A program made the position numbers and the translations under genes. Of a stretch of DNA of 64,000 bases, positions 9,421 through 17,800 are shown in pieces. The notes beneath the pieces were generated by a model. The model had not been told where the DNA came from. It worked only from the letters and a program-made list of their open reading frames with translations, and made no database searches. Source of the DNA: DATFRX01 sp035630615 (GTDB lineage: Bacteria > Actinomycetota > Actinomycetes > Propionibacteriales > Nocardioidaceae); the NCBI GenBank assembly GCA_035630615.1, contig DASQKI010000008.1, positions 20,151 to 84,150 on the forward strand, written 5' to 3'. Within the stretch, counting starts at the first letter, position 1, and every line of letters starts with the position of its first letter.

Positions 9421-9445
9421 CCGGCGGACCAGCTCACCGATGGGC

Positions 9446-9480
9446 GCAGCCCCGGCCGTGGCATGGCGGCCGGGGGCTGC
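9446..9480 (+). terminator. hairpin terminator of the M4 protease gene
   Basis: GCAGCCCCGGCCG and CGGCCGGGGGCTGC form a stem of about 13 base pairs with one extra G around an 8-base loop, 25 bases after the stop codon. No U-run follows, which is normal for actinobacterial terminators. Confidence 0.7.
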
Positions 9481-9490
9481 GTCCCCTTCG

Positions 9491-9532
9491 CGTCCTGCGA
9501 TCTGTGTACCCGGGGTCACAGATCGCAGGACG
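9491..9532. repeat. perfect 16-bp inverted repeat
   Basis: CGTCCTGCGATCTGTG at 9491-9506 is exactly inverted at 9517-9532 around a 10-base loop (TACCCGGGGT). It follows the M4 terminator and precedes the tandem repeat at 9554, between convergent genes, so it may be a second bidirectional terminator or a mobile palindrome. Confidence 0.85.
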
Positions 9533-9553
9533 CTTCGCCTCCCCACCACTCCT

Positions 9554-9617
9554 TCGCGCCGAGATTGCGCGTCCCGCCCACTTCCTCGCGCCGAGATCGC
9601 GCGTCCCGCCCACTTCC
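9554..9617. repeat. two tandem copies of a 32-bp repeat
   Basis: Copies at 9554-9585 and 9586-9617 differ at one base. Each contains the core GCCGAGATTGCGCGTCCCGC (second copy ATCG in place of ATTG). A close relative (GTCGAGATTGCGCGTCCTGC) occurs at 38431-38450, so this is a dispersed intergenic repeat. Function unknown. Confidence 0.85.
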
Positions 9618-9632
9618 GCGAATGGGCTGGGG

Positions 9633-10288
9633 CTAGACGTGGCCGGCGTCGTGGACGCGGATCGCGATCTGGACCCGGTTGTCGGCCTCGAGCTTGACCA
9701 ACAGCCTCGACACGTGGGCCTTGACCGTCGCCACGCTCATGTAGAGCTCCTCGGCGATATCGGCGTTGGACAACCCGCGTCCGACCGCGACGGCCACTTC
9801 GCGCTCACGCTCGCTCAGCCGGTCCAACTGCTCTCGAGCCGAGGCGGCGCGGTCTCCCGACGGATGGTTGGCGACCTGCCGGATCAGTTGCGCCGTCACG
9901 CTCGGCGACAGCATCGGCTCACCGGCGGCGACCTTGCCACGGCGTCGACGATCTGCGCCGGGGGCGTGTCCTTCAGCAAGAACCCGCTCGCGCCGTCGCC
10001 GAGCGCGCGTACGACGTACTCGTCGGCGTCGAAGGTGGTGAGCACGATGACCCGAGGCGGACTGACGCTGCGCATGAGACGTGATGTCGCCTCGAGGCCG
10101 TCGAGCCGTGGCATCCGGATATCCATCAACACCACGTCGGGGGAGCTTCGCCGGATCATGTCGAGCCCGGCGACGCCGTTGTCGGCCTCGCCCACGATCT
10201 CGATGTCGGAGGCGCCGCCCAGGATGAGCGACAACCCCGCCCGGACCAACGCGTCGTCGTCGACGATGGCCACGCGAATCGTCGTCAC
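9633..10288 (-). pseudogene. NarL/LuxR-type response regulator with a frameshift
   Basis: The reading frame from GTG 10288 encodes a receiver domain (VAIVDDDALVRAGL, phospho-acceptor D56 in VVLMDIRMP, K in FLLKDTPP) and then runs out of frame after QIVDAV. The C-terminal HTH (LSEREREVAVAVGRGLSNAD, ending VATVKAHVSRLLVKL) is intact in another frame. Restoring one base near 9937 (GTGGCAAGG read as GTG-nGC-AAG) gives the expected DAVRKVAAGEPMLSPSV and a protein of normal length, about 218 residues. The start overlaps the stop of the sensor kinase by 4 bases (GTGA). Either a sequencing error or a recent null mutation; the intact partner kinase and undamaged remainder favour an error or a very young mutation. 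Confidence 0.85.
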
Positions 10289-11394
10289 GCGTCGCCTCCC
10301 GCGGACACCCGTTGCGGCCACGGCAGGTGCGCCCGGACGACGAACTCTCGCGATGCCGTCCGTCCGTGCTCGAGCCGGCCCCCACTCAGCTCGGCCCGCT
10401 CGACCAGCCCGATCAGACCGAGACCCGACTCGGGCAGCGCGGCGTCGCGTCGGTCGTCGCCGACTCGCAGCGGGTTGCGGATCTCGACGGTCAGCTCGCC
10501 GCCTTCCTCGCCGCTCAGCTGCACCCGTACCGTCGTGTTCGGGGCGTGCTTGCGGGCGTTGGTCAGGCCCTCCTGGATGATCCGGTACGCGCTGCGTCCG
10601 ATCGTCTCGGGCGCCGGCTCCAGGTCTTCGACATCGTTGGTGAGGCGGACGTTCATGCCCGCAGCGACGGCCTCGTCGATCAGGTCGGGGATGTCACGCA
10701 GCGTGGGCTGCGGCCGCTCCGGCGCGTCCTTCGGTCGGTCGTCGCGCAGCATCCCGAGCACCTGGCGCAGGTCGACGAGAGCATGGTGGGCGTTGGCCTG
10801 GATGACCTCCGCGGTGCGCCTCGTCTCGTCCGGGCTGAGGTCGGTGCGGTAGGCCATCGCGCCGGCGTGCATGGCCACGAGCGAGATGCGGTGGGCCAAC
10901 ACGTCGTGCATCTCGCGGGCGATCCGGGCCCGTTCGTTGGTGCGCGCCTGTGCGACCCGCATCGCCTGCTCACGCTCGGCTCGCTCGGCGCGGTCCTTGA
11001 GCGATGCCACCAAGGCCCGGCGAGCGCCGATGTAGAGGCCGGCGGCGATGAGCACGGCGTTGGCGACGACGACGAAGCCGAGGTCGCCGTAGACGCCCGC
11101 CGAGTCGGCCGGCTCGATCTGGTAGTAGAGCATGCCGCTGACGATGCTGACCGCGGCGAACGGTACGAGCTCGTCCCAGCGGCGACGGGTCGCGAGGGAC
11201 ACGGCCACGATGACGCCGGGACCCGCGCTCGTCGCCGACACCATCCCGACCGACGTGACGAGCATCGCGATCGCGAACGGATGCCGTCGCCGAAACTGCA
11301 TCACGACGAGGCACGCCAGGCCGAGGCTCAGGTCGAGCCAGAACAGGTACCGGTCTTGATCCCACTGGGCGGGGGCGACGTCTGCCCACGCCAA
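10285..11394 (-). CDS. sensor histidine kinase (HisKA_3 type)
   Basis: At least 369 residues. Several N-terminal membrane helices (for example LFWLDLSLGLACLVV) precede the phospho-acceptor motif ERARIAREMHDVLAHRISLV, a HATPase domain with IIQEGLTNARKHA, and GLGLIGLVERAELSGG near the end. It pairs with the response regulator overlapping it by 4 bases, and is divergent from an ABC exporter it may control. The first standard start codon is TTG 11394, but the frame stays open to 11611 and encodes a plausible first membrane helix (WRTIAAILIAALAWADVA) with no ATG, GTG or TTG, so the true start is longer and uses a rare codon, or an indel lies upstream. Confidence 0.85.
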   Translation of the reverse strand: MAWADVAPAQWDQDRYLFWLDLSLGLACLVVMQFRRRHPFAIAMLVTSVGMVSATSAGPGVIVAVSLATRRRWDELVPFAAVSIVSGMLYYQIEPADSAGVYGDLGFVVVANAVLIAAGLYIGARRALVASLKDRAERAEREQAMRVAQARTNERARIAREMHDVLAHRISLVAMHAGAMAYRTDLSPDETRRTAEVIQANAHHALVDLRQVLGMLRDDRPKDAPERPQPTLRDIPDLIDEAVAAGMNVRLTNDVEDLEPAPETIGRSAYRIIQEGLTNARKHAPNTTVRVQLSGEEGGELTVEIRNPLRVGDDRRDAALPESGLGLIGLVERAELSGGRLEHGRTASREFVVRAHLPWPQRVSAGGDA

Positions 11395-11655
11395 GGCGGC
11401 GATCAGGATCGCCGCGATGGTTCGCCAGGTCCGCTGCCACGCAGTCAGCGGCGGCGGCTCGCTGGATGCGTCGGGCTCCGGGCGGCGGATCCGGTCGATC
11501 CATCCCGAGAGCGTACGGCGGTTCGCGTCCCTCAGATTAGGGGTGGCCCAGAGCCGTGCCCACCAACCGAAGTTCCTGGGATGTCGACTTTCGTCTATCC
11601 AAATGTCGCCCTAGGCACGATGTCGGTCGCGAGGCGGTCCGGCAGGCTGGGCCTC

Positions 11656-12555
11656 ATGATCGAAGTGGACGGTCTGACCAAGGCCTATGGAAGCTACTTG
11701 GCGGTCGACGATGTGTCGTTTCGGGTCGAGCCGGGAACTGTCACCGGCTTTCTCGGACCCAACGGCGCCGGCAAGTCGACCACGATGCGGATGATGGTGG
11801 GACTCACTCCGCCCACCGCTGGGAGCTCCACGATTCTGGGGGTTCCGTACTCGAAAATTCCCAACCCAGGCACCTACGTGGGTGTTCTGCTCGACGCGTC
11901 GGCGCAGCATGCCGGTCGCACCGGGCGAGAGGTCCTGCACCTCGGCGCGATGCTGATGGGGCTGGCCGGGAGCCGGGTCGACGAGATGCTCGAGCTGGTC
12001 GGGCTGTCCGGCACCGAGTCGAAGCGTCGGGTCGGCAACTACTCGCTCGGCATGCGGCAGCGCCTCGGGATCGCCCACGCGCTGCTCGGTGACCCGCAGG
12101 TACTGGTGCTCGACGAGCCGGCCAACGGGCTCGACCCGGCCGGCATCCGCTGGATGCGTAGGCTGCTGCGCGGGTTCGCCGAGCGGGGTGGCACGGTGCT
12201 GCTCTCGTCGCACCTGCTGCACGAGATCGAGATGATCGCCGACGAGCTGGTCGTCATCGGGCGCGGCAAGATCGTCGCGCAGGGCAGCAAGGACGAGCTG
12301 GTCGCGGCAACCGGCACACTCGTACGCAGTGTCGACCTCGACACGCTCGGCCTCGCGCTCAAGCAGGCCGAGCTCGAGTTCACGCACTCCGCAACCGGCT
12401 CCTTCATCGTGCAGGGCACCGGTGAGCAGGTCGGCCGGATCGCGGCCGGCGCCGGAGTCATCCTGACCGAGCTGCGGCCGGCCGAAGGCGCCGGGCTCGA
12501 AGAGATGTTCCTCCAATTGACCGCTGACGACGCACGAGACGAGGTGTCCGCATGA
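11656..12555 (+). CDS. ABC transporter ATP-binding protein
   Basis: 299 residues. Walker A GPNGAGKST at about residue 36, signature YSLGMRQRLGIAHALL, Walker B VLVLDEPANGLDPAG and the H-loop SSHLLHEIEMIADE. It belongs to the ABC-2 drug/lantibiotic exporter class (CcmA/NatA-like) with a C-terminal dimerisation tail. ATG 11656 gives the family-typical MIEVDGLTKAYG start; the longer frame upstream is antisense to the kinase. It overlaps the permease gene by 4 bases (ATGA). The divergent two-component system suggests induction by envelope stress or an antimicrobial; the substrate is unknown. Confidence 0.9.
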   Translation: MIEVDGLTKAYGSYLAVDDVSFRVEPGTVTGFLGPNGAGKSTTMRMMVGLTPPTAGSSTILGVPYSKIPNPGTYVGVLLDASAQHAGRTGREVLHLGAMLMGLAGSRVDEMLELVGLSGTESKRRVGNYSLGMRQRLGIAHALLGDPQVLVLDEPANGLDPAGIRWMRRLLRGFAERGGTVLLSSHLLHEIEMIADELVVIGRGKIVAQGSKDELVAATGTLVRSVDLDTLGLALKQAELEFTHSATGSFIVQGTGEQVGRIAAGAGVILTELRPAEGAGLEEMFLQLTADDARDEVSA

Positions 12556-13343
12556 CCGCGCTAACCGCGGCGGCGCCGATCAACCTGGATCAGACCCGCA
12601 AGGTGGGAATGCTCCGGCTGATCCGCGTCGAGCTGCGCAAGGTGACCGATACCCGAGCTGGCATGTGGCTGCTGGTCGCGATCGGCCTGATCACCGTCGC
12701 GGCCGTGACGATCTTCTTGTTCGCGGCCGACGCCAACGAGCTGACGTACGAGAACTTCGCCGGCGTCACGCTGACCCCGCAGGGCTTCCTGCTGCCGGTG
12801 CTCGGCATCCTGGCCGTCACCAGCGAATGGTCGCAGCGGACCGGCCTGGTGACCTTCACCCTGGAACCCAGTCGTAGCCGCATCGTGGTCGCGAAGTTTG
12901 TCGCCGTCGTGGCGCTCGGGCTCGCGGCGGTTGCGGTCGCCCTGGTCGCTGGCGCGCTGTTCAACATGCTCGGCTCCGCGCTGATGGATGGATCCGGCGC
13001 CTGGAACCTCGGGATGGCAGGCGGGAGAGACTTCGTGCTCCTGCAGCTCATGGCGATCGTGCAGGGGCTCGCTTTCGGCATGCTGCTGATGAACAGCGCG
13101 GCTGCGATCGTGCTCTACTTCGTGATCCCGACGGCCTGGTCGATTCTGTTCGGCATCGTCAGCGCCCTCGACGACGCCGCTCCGTGGCTCGACTTGGGAA
13201 CGGCCCAGCAGCCGTTGTTCGACGATCACTCGTTGACGGCGACGCAGTGGTCGCAAATCCTGGTGACGGCAACGATCTGGATCATCGTGCCGTTCGTGGC
13301 CGGCACCGTCCGACTGCTGCGCGTGGAGTTGAAGTCGGCCTGA
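12552..13343 (+). CDS. ABC-2 type transporter permease
   Basis: 263 residues with about six predicted membrane segments (MWLLVAIGLITVAAVTIFLF, GFLLPVLGILAV, FVAVVALGLAAVAVALVAG and others) and the conserved EWSQRTGLVTFTLEPSR segment following the second helix, typical of ABC-2 permeases. It is translationally coupled to the ATPase gene and followed by a strong terminator. It forms the membrane half of the exporter; the substrate is not predictable. Confidence 0.88.
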   Translation: MTALTAAAPINLDQTRKVGMLRLIRVELRKVTDTRAGMWLLVAIGLITVAAVTIFLFAADANELTYENFAGVTLTPQGFLLPVLGILAVTSEWSQRTGLVTFTLEPSRSRIVVAKFVAVVALGLAAVAVALVAGALFNMLGSALMDGSGAWNLGMAGGRDFVLLQLMAIVQGLAFGMLLMNSAAAIVLYFVIPTAWSILFGIVSALDDAAPWLDLGTAQQPLFDDHSLTATQWSQILVTATIWIIVPFVAGTVRLLRVELKSA

Positions 13344-13365
13344 CGGTGCAACACTTGGGGGAGAT

Positions 13366-13424
13366 GAGGCCGGTCGGTTTCGCCGGGGTGAACCGACCGG
13401 CCTCGGCCTGTCCGGCTCGTTTTT
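13366..13424 (+). terminator. rho-independent terminator after the ABC exporter
   Basis: A perfect 14-bp stem (GAGGCCGGTCGGTT at 13366-13379 with AACCGACCGGCCTC at 13391-13404) is followed 15 bases later by a run of five T. It separates the ABC operon from dxr. Confidence 0.8.
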
Positions 13425-13455
13425 GATGGACCTGGCCGTAGGGAACAATGGCGGC

Positions 13456-14697
13456 ATGCAGCGCCGCGATGTAGTCGTGCTCGGGTCGACCGGGTCGGTG
13501 GGGACCCAGGCACTCGAGGTCATCGACCGGCATCCGGACCGATTCCGTGTTGTCGCGATCGCCGCCGGGGGGTCTCAGCCCGAGCTGGTCGCACGCCAGG
13601 CGATCGACTTCGAGGTGCCGGTGATCGGCATCAGCCAGGGGAGCGCCGCCGAGGACGTCCAGCTGGCCCTCTACGCGCACGCCCAGCGCCGCGGTTACGC
13701 AACCGGTGAGTACGCGATGCCCCGTCTCGTCATCGGGCCGGATGCCCCAGCCGTGGTGGCGGCAGAGCGGTGCGACGTCGTGCTCAACGCCATCACCGGT
13801 GCCGCCGGCCTGCTCGCGACGCTGGCCGCCCTCGACTCCGGCGCCACGCTCGCCCTGGCCAACAAGGAGTCGCTGATCATCGGCGGCGAAATCGTGCGGT
13901 CGGCCGCCAAGCCGGGTCAGATCGTGCCCGTCGACTCCGAGCACTCGGCGATCGCCCAGTGCCTTCGGGGCGAGCGGGCGAGCGAGGTACGCCGGCTCGT
14001 GCTGACCGCGAGCGGTGGACCGTTCGTCGGTCGCGACCGGGCCGGTCTCGCCGACGTGACCCCCGAGCAGGCGCTGACGCACCCCAACTTCGACATGGGC
14101 CCGGTCATCACCGTCAACTCCGCGACCCTGATGAACAAGGGACTCGAGGTCATCGAGGCACACCTGCTGTTCGACGTGGCGATGGATCGGGTCGACGTCG
14201 TGGTCCATCCGCAGCAGATGATCCATTCGATGGTGGAGTTCGTCGACGGCTCGACCATGGCGCAGTCGTCGCCGCCGACGATGCTGATCCCGATCGCGCT
14301 CGGCCTGTCGTGGCCGGACCGGGTCGGTGACGTCGCCCCGGCGTGCGACTGGTCGACCGCGTCGACGTGGGAGTTTCACCCCCTCGACGACCGTGCCTTC
14401 CCTGCGATCGAGCTGGCCCGCCGCGCAGGCGCGCACGGTCGGACCGCACCTGCCGTCCTCAACGCCGCCAACGAGGTCTGCGTGGACGCATTCTTGCGAG
14501 CCGAGCTGGCCTTCCTCGACGTCGTGGATACGGTGAGTGACGTACTCAACGAGCACCTACGACGCGATGACCCGGGGGAGCACGTACCCTCGAATCGGAC
14601 ACCGGTGACCGTCGACGAGGTGCTTGCGGCGGACGCATGGGCGCGGGAACGCGCGGTCGAGCTGACCGCACACGAACGGGCGAGAGGACACGCGTGA
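13456..14697 (+). CDS. dxr: 1-deoxy-D-xylulose-5-phosphate reductoisomerase
   Basis: 413 residues. NADPH-binding VVVLGSTGSVGTQ at the N-terminus, ANKESLIIGG, and the metal and substrate residues in VPVDSEHSAIAQCL and LTASGGPF identify DXR. It converts DXP to MEP, the committed step of the non-mevalonate isoprenoid pathway. An upstream in-frame ATG at 13423 would add 11 unconserved residues, so 13456 is preferred. It is followed one base later by the M50 protease gene and then ispG, the standard actinobacterial order. Confidence 0.95.
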   Translation: MQRRDVVVLGSTGSVGTQALEVIDRHPDRFRVVAIAAGGSQPELVARQAIDFEVPVIGISQGSAAEDVQLALYAHAQRRGYATGEYAMPRLVIGPDAPAVVAAERCDVVLNAITGAAGLLATLAALDSGATLALANKESLIIGGEIVRSAAKPGQIVPVDSEHSAIAQCLRGERASEVRRLVLTASGGPFVGRDRAGLADVTPEQALTHPNFDMGPVITVNSATLMNKGLEVIEAHLLFDVAMDRVDVVVHPQQMIHSMVEFVDGSTMAQSSPPTMLIPIALGLSWPDRVGDVAPACDWSTASTWEFHPLDDRAFPAIELARRAGAHGRTAPAVLNAANEVCVDAFLRAELAFLDVVDTVSDVLNEHLRRDDPGEHVPSNRTPVTVDEVLAADAWARERAVELTAHERARGHA

Positions 14698-14698
14698 A

Positions 14699-16012
14699 AT
14701 GGATGGGCTGATCTACGCCCTCGGAGTCATCGTGTTCTTCGTCGGCCTGATGGCGTCCATCGCGCTGCACGAGGTGGGTCACATGTGGCCGGCGAAGAAG
14801 TTCGGCGTCAAGGTCACGCAATACTTCGTCGGCTTCGGCCGGACTGTGTGGTCCGTTCGCCGGGGGGAGACCGAGTACGGCTTTAAGTCGATCCCGCTCG
14901 GCGGCTACGTCAAGCTGGTCGGGATGCTGCCGCCGGCCAAAGGCGATCGCCAAGACGAAGAGCATCCCGAGCGGGTTCGCAGCACCAACACCGGCATGTT
15001 CACCCAGCTGATATCCGATGCCCGCGCCGCCGAGTACGAGCATGTGCAACCCGGCGACGAGGACCGGCTCTTCTATCGCAAGCCGTGGTGGCAGAAGCTG
15101 ATCGTGATGTCCGGCGGACCGATGGTCAACCTGCTGATCGCCGTCTTTCTGTTCGGCGTCGTGTTCGTCGGCATCGGGGCTCCGCAAGCGACGACCACGG
15201 TCTCGGAGGTGTCGCAATGTGTGATTCCGGCCGACCAGGAGCGCCAGACCTGCACCGACGATGACCCGGTGGCGCCGGCCTACGACGCCGGCATCGAGCC
15301 AGGCGACCAGATCGTGTCGTTCAACGGCCAGTCGGTCGAGTCGTGGGACGACCTGACCGACATGATCCGCGACAACGAGGCCGGCGCCGCGACGATCGGC
15401 GTCGTCCGCGACGGTGAGTCCCTGACCCTGCACACCAACACAGTCGTCAGTCTGCGCGAGGACCGCGAACAGCTCGACGAATTCGAGCACGTCGGGTTCC
15501 TCGGCGTCTCGCCGACGCAGGAGTCGGAGCGCGAGAGTCCGCTGTTCGTCGCGACGACGATGTGGGAATACACGAAGCTGACCGGCGAGGCCATCATCGA
15601 CATGCCGGAGCGGATGGTCGGTGTGGCCCAGGCCGCCTTCGGCGACGAGCGCGAAGACGACAGTCCGATGAGTGTCGTCGGGGCGAGTCGGGTCGCCGGC
15701 GAGCTGTCGACCGTCGACGAGACGACCTGGGGTGAGCGAGCCGCGCAGCTGCTGGCACTGCTCGCCGCCGTCAACCTCTTCGTCGCACTGTTCAACTTCA
15801 TCCCGCTGCTGCCGCTCGACGGCGGTCACATCGCAGGTGCGCTGTGGGAGGCGGTGCGGCGCGGGATCGCCCGACTGCGCCGGCGACCCGACCCGGGCTA
15901 CGTCGACGTCGCGAAGATGCTGCCGGTGGCGTATGCGGTCGCGTCGGTTCTGATCGTGATGGGGGCTCTGCTCGTCTACGCCGACATCGTCAACCCGGTG
16001 ACCCTGGAGTGA
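14699..16012 (+). CDS. membrane M50 site-2 protease (RseP/Rip1-like)
   Basis: 437 residues. The zinc motif HEVGH is at residues 24-28 in the first membrane helix; a PDZ domain spans about residues 190-270 (AYDAGIEPGDQIVSFNG); the second catalytic motif is FIPLLPLDGGHIAGALWEA near the C-terminus. It cleaves membrane-embedded substrates such as anti-sigma factors (by family, as Rip1 in mycobacteria). The ATG starts one base after the dxr stop. The gene ends 4 bases before ispG, so the three are one operon. Confidence 0.93.
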   Translation: MDGLIYALGVIVFFVGLMASIALHEVGHMWPAKKFGVKVTQYFVGFGRTVWSVRRGETEYGFKSIPLGGYVKLVGMLPPAKGDRQDEEHPERVRSTNTGMFTQLISDARAAEYEHVQPGDEDRLFYRKPWWQKLIVMSGGPMVNLLIAVFLFGVVFVGIGAPQATTTVSEVSQCVIPADQERQTCTDDDPVAPAYDAGIEPGDQIVSFNGQSVESWDDLTDMIRDNEAGAATIGVVRDGESLTLHTNTVVSLREDREQLDEFEHVGFLGVSPTQESERESPLFVATTMWEYTKLTGEAIIDMPERMVGVAQAAFGDEREDDSPMSVVGASRVAGELSTVDETTWGERAAQLLALLAAVNLFVALFNFIPLLPLDGGHIAGALWEAVRRGIARLRRRPDPGYVDVAKMLPVAYAVASVLIVMGALLVYADIVNPVTLE

Positions 16013-16016
16013 TGCC

Positions 16017-17171
16017 GTGACAGCCGTCAGCCTCGGAATGCCGGAGCTGCCCCCCGCGACCCTGGGCGAGCGCCGCAAGAGCCGTCAGATCAAGGTCGGC
16101 TCGGTCCTCGTGGGTGGTGACGCGCCCGTGTCGGTGCAGTCGATGACCACCACGCCGACGACGGAGATCGACGCGACCCTTCAGCAGATCGCGGAGCTGA
16201 CCGCCGCCGGATGCGACATCGTGCGGGTGGCGTGCCCGACCCAGGACGACGCCGACGCGCTGCCGACGATCGCGGCCAAGTCGCAGATTCCGGTGATCGC
16301 CGATATCCACTTCCAGCCGCGGTACGTCTTCGCCGCGATCGACGCTGGCTGTGCGGCCGTACGCGTCAACCCCGGCAACATCCGCAAGTTCGACGACCAG
16401 GTCAAGGAGATCGCCGACACCGCGAAGGCCGCCGGCGTCTCGATCCGGATCGGCGTCAACGCCGGCTCGCTCGACAAGCGGATCCTCGACAAGTACGGCA
16501 AGGCCTCTGCCGAGGCGCTCGCCGAGTCGGCCGAGTGGGAGGCGTCGCTGTTCGAGCAGCACGACTTCCACGACTTCAAGATCTCGGTGAAGCATCACGA
16601 CCCGGTGATCATGGTGCAGGCCTACGAACTTCTGGCCGAGCGTGGCGACTGGCCGCTGCATCTCGGCGTAACCGAGGCCGGGCCCGCGTTTCAGGGCACG
16701 ATCAAGTCGGCGGTCGCCTTCGGTGCGCTGCTGTCGAAGGGCATCGGCGACACGATCCGGGTGTCGCTGTCGGCGCCTCCGGTCGAGGAGGTCAAGGTCG
16801 GCCTCCAGATCCTGCAATCGCTCAACCTGCGACCCCGCAAGCTCGAGATCGTATCGTGCCCGTCGTGTGGACGCGCGCAGGTCGACGTCTACAAACTGGC
16901 CGAGGAGGTCACCGCGGGGCTCGAGGGCATGGAAGTGCCGCTGCGGGTCGCGGTGATGGGTTGCGTCGTCAACGGACCGGGGGAGGCCCGCGAGGCCGAC
17001 CTCGGAGTCGCGTCCGGCAACGGCAAGGGTCAGATCTTCGTCAAGGGCGAGGTCATCAAGACGGTGCCGGAGAGCCAGATCGTCGAGACGCTGATCGACG
17101 AGGCGATGCGGATCGCCGACGAGTTGGGCGATGACGCCGGCCCTGGAGAGCCGGTCGTCACCGCCGGCTGA
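16017..17171 (+). CDS. ispG: 4-hydroxy-3-methylbut-2-enyl diphosphate synthase
   Basis: 384 residues. It begins with a TIM-barrel (SVQSMTTTPTTEIDATLQQI) and ends with a 4Fe-4S module whose cysteines lie in SCPSCGRAQVD and MGCVVNGPGEA. It converts MEcPP to HMBPP in the non-mevalonate isoprenoid pathway. Starts at GTG, 4 bases after the M50 protease stop; an ATG at 16012 leads straight to a stop. The last gene of the dxr operon. Confidence 0.95.
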   Translation: MTAVSLGMPELPPATLGERRKSRQIKVGSVLVGGDAPVSVQSMTTTPTTEIDATLQQIAELTAAGCDIVRVACPTQDDADALPTIAAKSQIPVIADIHFQPRYVFAAIDAGCAAVRVNPGNIRKFDDQVKEIADTAKAAGVSIRIGVNAGSLDKRILDKYGKASAEALAESAEWEASLFEQHDFHDFKISVKHHDPVIMVQAYELLAERGDWPLHLGVTEAGPAFQGTIKSAVAFGALLSKGIGDTIRVSLSAPPVEEVKVGLQILQSLNLRPRKLEIVSCPSCGRAQVDVYKLAEEVTAGLEGMEVPLRVAVMGCVVNGPGEAREADLGVASGNGKGQIFVKGEVIKTVPESQIVETLIDEAMRIADELGDDAGPGEPVVTAG

Positions 17172-17187
17172 CTCGGCGTCGCGGACG

Positions 17188-17242
17188 TTGGCGCTGGGGT
17201 CCCCTGCGCCAATAGGTTTGGCGTTGGGGTCCCCTGCGCCAA
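17188..17242. repeat. two tandem 25-bp imperfect palindromes, 30-bp period
   Basis: Units at 17188-17212 and 17218-17242 both read TTGGCG-(C/T)-TGGGGTCCCCTGCGCCAA; TTGGCGC pairs with GCGCCAA around a GGGGTCCCC centre. They lie between the 3' ends of ispG and the DUF488 gene and may act as a bidirectional terminator. Related TTGGCG ends occur in the repeat at 17665. Confidence 0.8.
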
Positions 17243-17272
17243 TCCGATCGGGTCGGGATGTCGGCGTTTGGG

Positions 17273-17635
17273 TCAGCTGCAGGCGTGCTCCAGCAGCCAC
17301 TCGCGGAGCACGATCGCGTGGTTGCGCTCGCGGTCCTTGGCGTCGAAGAGCAGAATCACCGAGTCGTTGCGCAGCGCTTCGAGCAGTGGCGAGGCCGCCT
17401 CCGGGTCATCGTCGAGCTCGGCCCGATAGCGCTCCCGAAACTCCGCCCACTGGCTCCGGTCCTGATGAAACCAACGTCGCAGTTCGGTGCTCGGCGCGAC
17501 GTCCTTGAGCCAGCCGTCGAGGTCGACGCCGTCCTTGCGTACGCCACGCGGCCAGAGCCGGTCGACAAGGTACGTCGGTGACTGACGCGACTCGCCGACC
17601 ACGTCCCGTACCCGCCGAAGCTCGATCTCGCCCAT
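17273..17635 (-). CDS. DUF488 family protein (YeaO-like)
   Basis: 120 residues. The conserved YLVDRLWPRGVRKDG and WLKDVAPSTELRRWFH segments define DUF488. Biochemical function is not established. ATG 17635 is chosen over the longer frame because TAGGCT (minus strand, 17643-17648) ends 7 bases before it, indicating a leaderless transcript, and because upstream codons overlap the inverted repeat at 17665-17682. Flanked on both sides by palindromic repeats. Confidence 0.85.
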   Translation of the reverse strand: MGEIELRRVRDVVGESRQSPTYLVDRLWPRGVRKDGVDLDGWLKDVAPSTELRRWFHQDRSQWAEFRERYRAELDDDPEAASPLLEALRNDSVILLFDAKDRERNHAIVLREWLLEHACS

Positions 17636-17664
17636 GCGTCCGAGCCTAGGCCGCCACCGATCGA

Positions 17665-17721
17665 GTATTGGCGTGAGATTCGCCTTCCGGACGCCATCCG
17701 AGCCGAATCTCACGCCAATAC
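17665..17721. repeat. perfect 18-bp inverted repeat, 21-base loop
   Basis: GTATTGGCGTGAGATTCG at 17665-17682 is exactly inverted at 17704-17721. It lies upstream of the DUF488 promoter. It could be a terminator for nothing visible, a regulatory site, or a palindromic mobile repeat. Confidence 0.85.
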
Positions 17722-17760
17722 GTTGAGTCGGCCTGGCGCCAACACTCGCTGCCCGACCAG

Positions 17761-17800
17761 GCTTGATTGCTAGATTGCTAGCATGCTAGAAAGTTAGCAT
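17761..17800 (+). promoter_or_regulatory. 8-bp-periodic operator array upstream of the RHH gene
   Basis: Five consecutive octamers read GCTTGATT, GCTAGATT, GCTAGCAT, GCTAGAAA, GTTAGCAT and run into the ATG at 17799. Exact 8-bp spacing is the arrangement bound by MetJ/CopG-type ribbon-helix-helix repressors. Two TAnnnT boxes (TAGATT 17771, TAGCAT 17779) sit inside the array and could be the -10. Autoregulation by the downstream gene product is inferred. Confidence 0.65.
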
